Shown: in pieces, positions 1 through 6,961 of the stretch
Layout of the letters: each line of letters starts with the position of its first letter
Position numbering within the stretch: position 1 is the first letter of the stretch
Assembly: GCA_013696185.1 (NCBI GenBank)
Contig: JACCZA010000318.1
Location: forward strand, 1 to 10,236
DNA: 10,236 nucleotides
Direction: 5' to 3'
Source: Actinomycetota bacterium
GTDB lineage: Bacteria; Actinomycetota; Thermoleophilia; Gaiellales; Gaiellaceae
Position numbers and translations under genes: made by a program
The notes under the pieces: model-generated
The model's database searches: none
Seen by the model: only the letters and a program-made list of their open reading frames with translations
Told to the model about the DNA's origin: nothing

Positions 1-2882
1 CGCCGGATGAGGTCGACCACGGTCGGCTCGGCGCCGGGCTCCGACACCTTGCGGATCCGCCGCACGGCGATCCCGGCCGCGGCGAGCGTGGTTGCCGTGC
101 CCTCCGTCGCCCTCAGGCCGAAGCCGAGCCGCGTCAGGGCTGCCGCCACGGGGACGATCCCCTTCTTGTCGGCATCGCGGACCGACAGGAACGCGGTGCC
201 CGAGGCCGGCAGGGGGCGGCCCGCCGCTCGCTCGGCCTTCGCAAAGGCGCTCGGCAGATCGCGTGCTGTCGCCATCACCTCGCCGGTCGAGCGCATCTCG
301 GGCCCGAGCACGGGATCGCTCCCCGGGAAGCGCGCGAACGGCAGCACCGCGGCCTTCACGCTCACCTCGGCCGGCGGGCCCTCTGCAGGCAGCCGGAGGT
401 CCGCCAGCGACTCGCCGGCCAGCAGCCGGCAGGCCGCGGCGACGAGGTTGACGCCCGTCGCCTTGCTCGCGAAGGGCACGGTGCGCGAGGCGCGCGGATT
501 GGCCTCGAGCACCCAGACCTCGTCCTCCCAGACGGCGAGCTGGACGTTCAGCAGGCCGACGACCCCGAGCGCCGCGCCGAGCCTGCGCACGATCGCCGCG
601 GCCTCGCGGGCATGACGCGGGTCGAGCGACGGGGCCGGCAGCACGCACGTCGAGTCGCCGGAGTGGACGCCTGCCTCCTCGACGTGCTGCATGATCGCGC
701 CGATGTACGTCTCCTCTCCGTCGCAGAGCGCATCGACGTCGATCTCGACCGCGTCCTCGAGGAACCTGTCGATCAGCACCTCGAGGCCGCCGCAGCCGGC
801 GATCGCCGCGCGCACGTCCTCCGGGCCGTAACAGACGCGCATCGCTCTGCCGCCGAGCACGTAGGAGGGGCGGACGAGTACCGGATAGCCGATCTCCCCC
901 GCGCCGACCACCGCCTCCTCGGCGCCGCGCGCGATGCCCCACTCCGGGCAGCGGACGACGAGCTCGCGCAGCAGCCCTGCGAAGCGCGCCCGGTCCTCGG
1001 CCAGGTCGAGCGCGTCGATCGGCGTGCCGAGCACGTGGTACCCGGCGGCCTCGAGCGCGGGCGCGAGACGGAGCGGCGTCTGCCCGCCGAACTGGCCGAC
1101 GATGCCGACGGGGCGCTCGCGCTCGCACACGGCGAGCACCTCCTCGACGCAGAGCGGTTCGAGATAGAGCCGGTCGGAGGTGTCGTAGTCGGTCGAGACG
1201 GTCTCGGGATTGCAGTTCACGAGCACGGTCTCGTAGCCGAGCTCCCGAAAGCTTCGCGCCGCATGGACGCAGCAGTAGTCGAACTCGATCCCCTGCCCGA
1301 TCCGGTTCGGGCCGGAGCCGAGGATGACCACGCGCGGGCGGTTCGAGCCGGGCTCGGCCTCGTCGGCCTCGCCCCACGTGGAGTAGAGGAGGCTCGAGCG
1401 AGCCTCGACCTCGCCCGCGCAGGAGTCGACGCGGCGGAACGCGGGCCGCACGCCGCAGGAGAGCCGGCGCGCCCGCACGTCGTGCTCGATCGTGCCCAGG
1501 CGAGCGGCGAGGTCCGCGTCGGACCAGCCGAGCCGCTTGAGACGGAGCCAGTCGTCGGCCACGAGGTCGCCGGCCGACGCGACGCCCGCGAGCGCGAGGC
1601 GCGCCATCGCCAGCTCGCCCCGGAACCACGGGTGCAGGCCGGCGGGCAGGTCGTCGAGGTCGCGCCACGGCGTCGGCCCGCCGTCGAGCTCGCGCGAGCG
1701 CATCGCCTTCAGGAAGGCCTCGGTGAAGCTGCGCCCGATGCCCATCGCCTCGCCGACGGACTTCATCTGGGTGCCGAGCGTGCGGTCGGCGCCCGGGAAC
1801 TTCTCGAAGGCGAAGCGCGGGAACTTGACGACGACGTAGTCGAGCGAGGGCTCGAAGCTGGCGGGGGTCGTGCCGGTCAAGTCGTTCGGGATCTCGTCGA
1901 GGGAGTAGCCGAGCGCGAGCCTGGTCGCGACCTTGGCGATCGGGTAGCCGGTGGCCTTCGAGGCGAGGGCCGAGGAGCGCGAGACGCGCGGGTTGAGCTC
2001 GATCACCCGCAGCTCGCCGGTTTCGCGCTCGCGGGCGAACTGCACGTTCGAGCCCCCCGTCTCGACACCGACCGCCCGGATGGCGGCGATGGCGGCGTCG
2101 CGCAGCTCCTGGTAGGCCTCGTCCGAGAGGGTCAGCTGCGGCGCCACCGTGACCGAGTCGCCCGTGTGCACGCCCATCGGGTCGAGGTTCTCGATCGAGC
2201 AGACGATCACCACGTTGTCCTTCGCGTCGCGCACGACCTCGAGCTCGAACTCGTCCCAGCCGCGGACGGACTCCTCGACGAGCACCTGGCCGATCGGGCT
2301 CTCGCGCAGGCCGGTCTCGACCCGCAGGGCGAGCTCGGCGCGGGTCTCGGCGAAGCCCCCGCCGTGGCCGCCGAGCGTGAAGGCCGGCCGGATCACGGCG
2401 GGCAGGGCCACGTCGTCCAGCCCGGCGAGGCTCGTCATGATGCGCGACTCCGGCACGCGCAGGCCGATCCCCCGCATCGTCGCGCGGAACGACTCGCGGT
2501 CCTCCGCCCGACGGATCGCCTCGAGCCCCGCGCCGATCAGCTCGACGCCGAGCTCGTCGAGCACCCCCGCCGCGCCGAGCTCGAGGGCGAGGTTGAGGGC
2601 GGTCTGGCCGCCGAGCGTCGGCAGCAGCGCATCGGGGCGCTCGCGCCGCAGCACCTCCGTCACGCCCTCGAGGTCGAGCGGCTCGACGTACGTCCGGTCG
2701 GCGAACCCCGGGTCGGTCATGATCGTGGCGGGGTTGGAGTTGACGACGACCGTGCGCAGGCCCTCCTCGCGGAGCACCTTGAGCGCCTGGCAGCCCGCGT
2801 AGTCGAACTCGCACGCCTGGCCGATCACGATCGGCCCCGAGCCGATCACGCAGACGGACGCGAGGTCAGCCCGCCGCGGCAT
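1..2882 (-). CDS. carB: Carbamoyl-phosphate synthase large subunit, C-terminus cut by window edge
   Basis: This is the synthetase subunit that uses bicarbonate, two ATP and ammonia tunnelled from CarA to make carbamoyl phosphate for pyrimidines and arginine. About 960 residues are visible. The N-terminal half has the opening signature (GSGPIVIGQACEFDYAG, about residues 14-30), LGGQTALN near 90 and ELNPRVSRSS with Glu295 and Asn297. An oligomerisation region with VDSCAGE follows. The second synthetase half starts at GSGPNRIGQGIEFDYCC (from Gly522) and ends with EANPRASRTVPF (from Glu793). From about Phe898 (FLSVRDADKKG) it enters the MGS-like allosteric domain, which in the family binds UMP or ornithine. 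From the E. coli protein (about 1073 residues) I expect some 60-100 more residues off the left edge. The ATG at 2882 overlaps the carA stop by 17 nt and has an AGGAGGT Shine-Dalgarno at 2891-2897. It is the last gene of the operon seen here. Both halves look intact. Confidence 0.98.
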   Translation of the reverse strand, partial: MPRRADLASVCVIGSGPIVIGQACEFDYAGCQALKVLREEGLRTVVVNSNPATIMTDPGFADRTYVEPLDLEGVTEVLRRERPDALLPTLGGQTALNLALELGAAGVLDELGVELIGAGLEAIRRAEDRESFRATMRGIGLRVPESRIMTSLAGLDDVALPAVIRPAFTLGGHGGGFAETRAELALRVETGLRESPIGQVLVEESVRGWDEFELEVVRDAKDNVVIVCSIENLDPMGVHTGDSVTVAPQLTLSDEAYQELRDAAIAAIRAVGVETGGSNVQFARERETGELRVIELNPRVSRSSALASKATGYPIAKVATRLALGYSLDEIPNDLTGTTPASFEPSLDYVVVKFPRFAFEKFPGADRTLGTQMKSVGEAMGIGRSFTEAFLKAMRSRELDGGPTPWRDLDDLPAGLHPWFRGELAMARLALAGVASAGDLVADDWLRLKRLGWSDADLAARLGTIEHDVRARRLSCGVRPAFRRVDSCAGEVEARSSLLYSTWGEADEAEPGSNRPRVVILGSGPNRIGQGIEFDYCCVHAARSFRELGYETVLVNCNPETVSTDYDTSDRLYLEPLCVEEVLAVCERERPVGIVGQFGGQTPLRLAPALEAAGYHVLGTPIDALDLAEDRARFAGLLRELVVRCPEWGIARGAEEAVVGAGEIGYPVLVRPSYVLGGRAMRVCYGPEDVRAAIAGCGGLEVLIDRFLEDAVEIDVDALCDGEETYIGAIMQHVEEAGVHSGDSTCVLPAPSLDPRHAREAAAIVRRLGAALGVVGLLNVQLAVWEDEVWVLEANPRASRTVPFASKATGVNLVAAACRLLAGESLADLRLPAEGPPAEVSVKAAVLPFARFPGSDPVLGPEMRSTGEVMATARDLPSAFAKAERAAGRPLPASGTAFLSVRDADKKGIVPVAAALTRLGFGLRATEGTATTLAAAGIAVRRIRKVSEPGAEPTVVDLIR

Positions 2883-3912
2883 GCTCGCGCACCTCCTCGA
2901 CCCAGCGCTCGATCAGCGGCCAGGCGTCGTGGGGCCCGGGGCCGGCCTCGGGGTGGAACTGCACGGAGCGCGCGCCGAGCTCCGGGAAGTCGAGCGCCTC
3001 GACGGTGCCGTCGTAGAGCGAGACGTGCGTCACCTCCCGGCCCTCGCCCGGCGCGACGGCGAAGCCGTGGTTCTGGCTCGTCACGAGGACGCGGCCGGTG
3101 GCGCGCTCGGCGACCGGGTGGTTGGCGCCGCGATGGCCGAAGCGGAGCTTGTAGGTCTCGTGGCCGGTCGCCCGCGCGAGCAGCTGGTGGCCGAGGCAGA
3201 TCCCGAGGACGGGCACGCGCCCGAGGAGCTCCGCCACGACCGCCGTCTCCTCGCGCAGCGGCTCGGGGTCGCCCGGGCCGTTCGAGAGGAGGACGCCGTC
3301 GTGGGCGGCGAGCGAGTCCGCGTCGGTGCCGTGCGGGAAGGCGGTCACCGCGGCGCCGGCGTGCACGAGCCGGTCGAGGATCGAGCGCTTGCAGCCGAGG
3401 TCGAGCACGGCGATCCGGGGCGCTCCCTCCGCGGCGACGACGGAGGGGCTCCGCGGCGAGACCTCGGCGACGAGCGCCCGTCCCGCCATCGCCGGCTCCC
3501 CCCGGACGGCGGCGAGGCTCTCCGCCACGGAGGCGTCCCCTCCGACTGCGACCGCCCGCATCGCGCCGCGGTCGCGCAGGTGGAGCACGACCGAGCGCGT
3601 GTCGATGCCCGAGAGGGCGACGACGCCGCGCTCCCGCAGCCACGCCGTCCACCCCGGCCCCCGCGCCTCGCGCATGCACACCGCCCGGGCATGGGGGTGA
3701 TCCGACTGGCACCTGCCCGGCGCGACGCCGTAGACGCCGACCATCGGCGCCGTGAAGGTGACGAGCTGCTCGCTGTAGCTCGGATCGGTGACCACCTCCT
3801 GGTAGCCGGTCATGGCGGTCGTGAAGACCGCCTCGCCGAAGGCGCAGCCCTCGGCCCCGACCGACTCGCCCCGGAAGACCGTGCCGTCCTCGAGCACGAG
3901 GAGGCCTCTCAT
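2866..3912 (-). CDS. carA: Carbamoyl-phosphate synthase small (glutaminase) subunit
   Basis: The class I glutamine amidotransferase subunit hydrolyses glutamine and passes ammonia to CarB. The 348-residue product starts MRGLLVLEDGTVFRGESVG and has the CarA-specific N-terminal domain, including TTAMTGYQEVVTDPSY (31-46) and GIDTRSVVLHLRDRGAMR (102-119). The amidotransferase domain starts near residue 166. It has the nucleophile elbow LGICLGHQ with Cys239, SQNHGFAV (279-286), and FHPEAGPGP with His320 and Glu322, so the catalytic triad is complete. At 348 residues it is shorter than E. coli CarA (382). Part of the gap is between SDHPHARAVCMREA and WLRERGVVALSG, where a loop is reduced. The ATG at 3912 overlaps the pyrC stop in an ATGA (4 nt) and has only a weak upstream ribosome site, which suggests coupling to pyrC. 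The frame stays open upstream through pyrC, but this start fits the family N-terminus exactly. Confidence 0.98.
   Translation of the reverse strand: MRGLLVLEDGTVFRGESVGAEGCAFGEAVFTTAMTGYQEVVTDPSYSEQLVTFTAPMVGVYGVAPGRCQSDHPHARAVCMREARGPGWTAWLRERGVVALSGIDTRSVVLHLRDRGAMRAVAVGGDASVAESLAAVRGEPAMAGRALVAEVSPRSPSVVAAEGAPRIAVLDLGCKRSILDRLVHAGAAVTAFPHGTDADSLAAHDGVLLSNGPGDPEPLREETAVVAELLGRVPVLGICLGHQLLARATGHETYKLRFGHRGANHPVAERATGRVLVTSQNHGFAVAPGEGREVTHVSLYDGTVEALDFPELGARSVQFHPEAGPGPHDAWPLIERWVEEVREHAAAG
2891..2897 (-). promoter_or_regulatory. Shine-Dalgarno of carB inside the end of carA
   Basis: AGGAGGT lies 8 nt before the carB ATG and inside the last codons of carA. It fixes the carB start at 2882 and allows fresh initiation on carB in addition to coupling through the 17-nt overlap. 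Confidence 0.8.
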
Positions 3913-5216
3913 CCCGGGAACGCGACCCTGCCGTCGGCGACCGTCAGCCGCACCGCGCCGCGCAGCGACTCGCCGAGCAGCCACGAGTTCGCCGAGAGCG
4001 AGCGGAAGCCGCGCTCCTCGACGCGCCACCGCCGCTCCAGGTCGAGCAGGACGAGGTTCGCGCGGGCTCCGGGCGCCACCCGCGGCGGCTCGAGCCCGTA
4101 GACCCGGGCCGGCCCGTGGGAGAGCCGCTCGAGCAGGGTCTCGAGCGCGAGCAGTCCCGGCTCGACGAGGGCGGTGTAGAGGGCGGCGAAGGCGGTCTCG
4201 AGGCCCGTCACCCCGAAGGGCGCGGCCTCGAAGGGCACCTCCTTCTCGTGGCGCGCGTGCGGTGCGTGGTCGGAGGCGATCGAGCTGATCGTGCCGTCGC
4301 GCAGGGCCTCGAGCAGCGCGGCGCGGTCGGCCTCCGCGCGGAGCGGCGGGTTCATCTTGCGGTTCGGGTCGAGCGTGCGCACCGCCTCGTCGGTCAGGCA
4401 GAGGTGGTGCGGCGTCACCTCGGCGCTCGCCTCCACCCCTCGCTCCTGCGCCGCGCGGAGCGCCTCCACGGACCCTCGGGCGGAGAGGTGCAGCAGGTGC
4501 AGCGGCTGTCCCTCGTAGGCCGCGAGGGCGAGGTCGCGCTCGACCATCAGGCTCTCCGCCACCGACGGATACGGGGCGAAGCCGAGCTCGGCCGAGACCG
4601 TCCCCTCGTGCACCTGCCCGTCCCGCGAGAGCGACGGCTCCTCGCAGTGCAGCGCAAGCCGGCGCCCCGTCGCCGCGGCGTACTGGAGCGCCCGCCGCAA
4701 GAGGCCTGCAGAGACGACGGGCCGGCCGTCGTCGCTGAACCCGACGGCGCCGCCGTCGGCGAGCTCGCCGAGCTCTGCGAGCTGCGCCCCCTCCTGACCG
4801 CGCGTGATCGCGGCGAGGTGCCCGACCGGGATCACTGCCTCCGCACGTGCCGTCTCGACGAGGGCCCCGAGGACGGCGGCCGAGTCGACGACCGGGTCCG
4901 TGTTCGGCATCGCGAGGATCGCGCAGAAGCCGCCCGCGGCGGCGGCGCGCGTGCCGGAGGCGATCGTCTCCTCGTCCTCGCGCCCGGGCGTGCGCAGGTG
5001 GACGTGCGGATCGACGAAGGCGGGGGCGAGCACGAGCCCCCGGCCGTCGATCGAGCGGTGGCCGTTGTCGAGGCGAGCACCCGGCGGCTCGAGGGCGCTG
5101 ATCACGCCGCCGTCGACCACGACGTCGAGGACGGCGTCGATGCGCTCGACCGGATCGAGCACGCGCGCGCCGCGGACGACGAGGTCCGCCCCGGGTCCCG
5201 GCCGCGCGACGAGCAT
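3909..5216 (-). CDS. pyrC: Dihydroorotase (type I, multifunctional-complex family)
   Basis: The enzyme cyclises N-carbamoyl-L-aspartate to L-dihydroorotate, the third step of UMP synthesis. The 435-residue protein has the amidohydrolase fold. Beta-strand 1 carries DPHVHLRTPGRE with His71 and His73. Further metal or catalytic positions expected for bacterial type I dihydroorotases are all present: Asp162 (GFSDDGRP), His190 (ALHCEE), His243 (LLHLSARG) and Asp316 (ASDHAPHARHEK). KMNPPLR (287-293) is the usual substrate-site segment. The complete set argues for an active enzyme and not a pseudo-dihydroorotase of the PyrX kind. The ATG at 5216 shares one base with the pyrB stop (TGATG), and a GGAGG at 5224-5228 lies 7 nt before it. 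The gene lies between pyrB and carA, with which it is co-transcribed. In some bacteria this family forms a complex with PyrB; that is possible here but not visible in sequence. Confidence 0.97.
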   Translation of the reverse strand: MLVARPGPGADLVVRGARVLDPVERIDAVLDVVVDGGVISALEPPGARLDNGHRSIDGRGLVLAPAFVDPHVHLRTPGREDEETIASGTRAAAAGGFCAILAMPNTDPVVDSAAVLGALVETARAEAVIPVGHLAAITRGQEGAQLAELGELADGGAVGFSDDGRPVVSAGLLRRALQYAAATGRRLALHCEEPSLSRDGQVHEGTVSAELGFAPYPSVAESLMVERDLALAAYEGQPLHLLHLSARGSVEALRAAQERGVEASAEVTPHHLCLTDEAVRTLDPNRKMNPPLRAEADRAALLEALRDGTISSIASDHAPHARHEKEVPFEAAPFGVTGLETAFAALYTALVEPGLLALETLLERLSHGPARVYGLEPPRVAPGARANLVLLDLERRWRVEERGFRSLSANSWLLGESLRGAVRLTVADGRVAFPG

Positions 5217-6199
5217 CAGGCGACCTCCGCCGCCGAAGCCTCGCGCACACCGGCGGGGCTCGTCGTCAGCAGGTCGTAGAGCACGGCCATGCGCACGACG
5301 AGTCCCGCGCGCACCTGTGCCTCGATCAGCGCGTCGGGAGCATCCGCGACCCGCGGGTCGATCTCGACACCGCGGTTCATCGGCCCCGGGTGCATCACCC
5401 GCTGACCGGGCCGCAGCCGTGCGGGCGTGATCCCCCAGCGCGCGGTGTACTCGCGCAGGCTCGGCACGAAGCTCGCTCCCGCCTGCATCCGCTCGTGCTG
5501 GAGCCGCAGCACGTAGACGACGTCGGCGGCGCCGATCGCCTCGATCTCGTGCGCGATCTCGCAGCCGAGCGCCTCGATCCCGCGCGGGATCAACGTGGCC
5601 GGCCCCACGAGCGTGACGTGGGCCCCGACGAGCGCGAGCGCCTGGACGAGCGAGCGCGCGACCCGGGAGTGGGAGACGTCGCCGACGATCGCGACGTGCA
5701 GCCCCTCGAGCCTGCCGAAGGCGCCCCGCAGCGCGTGCAGGTCGAGCAGCGCCTGGGTCGGATGCTGGTGCGTGCCGTCCCCCGCGTTCACGATCCGAGC
5801 CCGCGTGAGGCGTGCGACGAGGTGCGGCGCGCCGATCTGCGGGTGCCGGATCACGATCACGTCCGGCTCGTAGGCCCCGAGCGTCAGCGCCGTGTCCTTC
5901 AGCGACTCGCCCTTGTCGACCGAGGAGCCCGCCGCCCTGATCGACAGCGTGTCGGCGGAGAGGCGCTTCGCCGCGAGCTCGAAGCTCGCCGACGTGCGCG
6001 TCGAGGACTCGTAGAAGACGTTCACGACGGTGCGGCCCCGCAGCGTGGGCAGCTTCTTCACCTCACGCTCGAGCGAGAGCTCGAAGCTCCGGGCCGTGTC
6101 GAGCAGCCGCTCGACGTCGAGGGCCGTGAGATCGCCGATCGAGAGCAGGTGCCGTCGCGAGGGCAGGACCGGCGCAGGCGGGAGAAGCTCCTCCCGCAC
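5216..6199 (-). CDS. pyrB: Aspartate carbamoyltransferase catalytic subunit
   Basis: The enzyme transfers the carbamoyl group of carbamoyl phosphate to L-aspartate, the committed step of pyrimidine synthesis. The 327-residue protein shows the carbamoyl-phosphate loop FYESSTRTSASFE (62-74), the mobile loop SSVDKGESLKDT (92-103) with the expected Lys96, HPTQALLD (146-153), LRLQHER (231-237) in the aspartate domain, and HPGPMNRG (270-277). Length and motifs are normal for the catalytic chain. No pyrI regulatory chain is present in the window. The start is GTG at 6199, 10 nt after the pyrR stop. There is no ATG near the N-terminus and no good Shine-Dalgarno before the GTG, so translation probably depends on ribosomes finishing pyrR. 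The first 14 residues extend beyond the conserved RHLLSI start of the fold. The exact N-terminus is therefore less certain than the identity. Confidence 0.97.
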   Translation of the reverse strand: MREELLPPAPVLPSRRHLLSIGDLTALDVERLLDTARSFELSLEREVKKLPTLRGRTVVNVFYESSTRTSASFELAAKRLSADTLSIRAAGSSVDKGESLKDTALTLGAYEPDVIVIRHPQIGAPHLVARLTRARIVNAGDGTHQHPTQALLDLHALRGAFGRLEGLHVAIVGDVSHSRVARSLVQALALVGAHVTLVGPATLIPRGIEALGCEIAHEIEAIGAADVVYVLRLQHERMQAGASFVPSLREYTARWGITPARLRPGQRVMHPGPMNRGVEIDPRVADAPDALIEAQVRAGLVVRMAVLYDLLTTSPAGVREASAAEVA

Positions 6200-6209
6200 G
6201 ATGCGGAGG

Positions 6210-6796
<587 letters not shown>

Positions 6797-6800
<4 letters not shown>

Positions 6801-6844
6801 GACGCGGGCAGGGTCGGGGGCCGTCGCTTGGCGGTGCGCTCCAT
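6797..6844 (-). CDS. Possible 15-residue leader frame ahead of pyrR, or its frameshifted N-terminus
   Basis: An ATG at 6844, preceded by AAGGAG with 6 nt spacing, opens the frame MERTAKRRPPTLPAS and stops at TGA (6797-6799). The stop overlaps a CTG of the pyrR frame as CTGA. Two readings are possible. It may be a leader peptide whose translation delivers ribosomes to the pyrR CTG. It may instead be the true first part of PyrR, joined by a -1 shift at the C5 run (6816-6820): one extra C gives MERTAKRRPPDPARV fused directly to the rest of PyrR. The ribosome site is the best in the leader, so I am fairly sure translation starts here. Whether it is a separate peptide cannot be settled from one sequence. 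Confidence 0.5.
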
Positions 6845-6850
6845 CGGGGA

Positions 6851-6856
6851 CTCCTT
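6851..6856 (-). promoter_or_regulatory. Strong Shine-Dalgarno (AAGGAG) in the pyrR leader
   Basis: AAGGAG lies 6 nt before the ATG at 6844 and one base after the PyrR-loop hairpin. It decides the first translation start of the operon as 6844. Besides the lower stem of the PyrR hairpin, it can sit in the loop of a small GGGA/TCCC hairpin (6847-6859). Confidence 0.8.
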
Positions 6857-6883
6857 CCCGGCCTCGCCGGACCGGATTAAAGG
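6853..6883 (-). promoter_or_regulatory. Probable PyrR-binding RNA hairpin that can occlude the ribosome site
   Basis: Read on the minus strand, the upper hairpin CCGGTCCGGCGAGGCCGG (6858-6875) has a CCGG/CCGG stem, a bulged U, a further CC/GG pair and the loop GGCGA. Its core UCCGGCGAGG matches the Bacillus PyrR-loop consensus UCCAGAGAGG at eight of ten positions, including UCC, the middle G and the final GAGG. Below it, CCUU (6880-6883) can pair with AAGG (6853-6856), the first part of the Shine-Dalgarno, across a UAAU internal loop. PyrR binding would thus be expected to hide the ribosome site. This matches PyrR translational repression as known in mycobacteria, rather than transcription attenuation; no intrinsic terminator is visible between it and pyrR. 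The match is by eye from the known consensus; no covariance search was run. Confidence 0.75.
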
Positions 6884-6961
6884 GGTGCGTGGCGCGGGCG
6901 ACGCTAGAGGGGCCGTCGGACGGCGCCCCGCGCGGGGCCGCCGCGCGCCCGGTTTGCGAGG
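6884..6961. promoter_or_regulatory. Divergent intergenic region between the pyr leader and the membrane protein gene
   Basis: About 80 bases must hold the promoters of both the pyr operon (leftward) and the plus-strand gene (rightward). I see no convincing -35/-10 pair on either strand. The best leftward -10-like sequence is TAGCGT (6901-6906) without a good -35. Two inverted repeats stand out: GCCGTCGGACGGC (6912-6924) and the perfect 14-bp palindrome GCCCCGCGCGGGGC (6925-6938). They could be operator half-sites, an RNA hairpin, or chance in such GC-rich DNA. Confidence 0.4.

Noticed and set aside
612..3755. Very long plus-strand open frame antisense to carB and carA (over 1000 codons)
   Set aside because: It mirrors carB and carA, whose motifs are complete on the other strand. 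Its product is Arg/Ala/Asp-rich without any family pattern. Such antisense frames are common where third codon positions are nearly all G or C.
3912..5250. Upstream extension of the carA frame through pyrC as a fusion protein
   Set aside because: The extension is an out-of-frame reading of pyrC with no domain. The ATG at 3912 begins exactly at the family N-terminus and overlaps the pyrC stop in an ATGA.
6876..6881. TTTAAT on the minus strand as a -10 promoter box
   Set aside because: It sits where the PyrR-loop sequence normally has its U/A-rich internal loop and leaves too short a leader to hold the hairpin. No -35 fits upstream.
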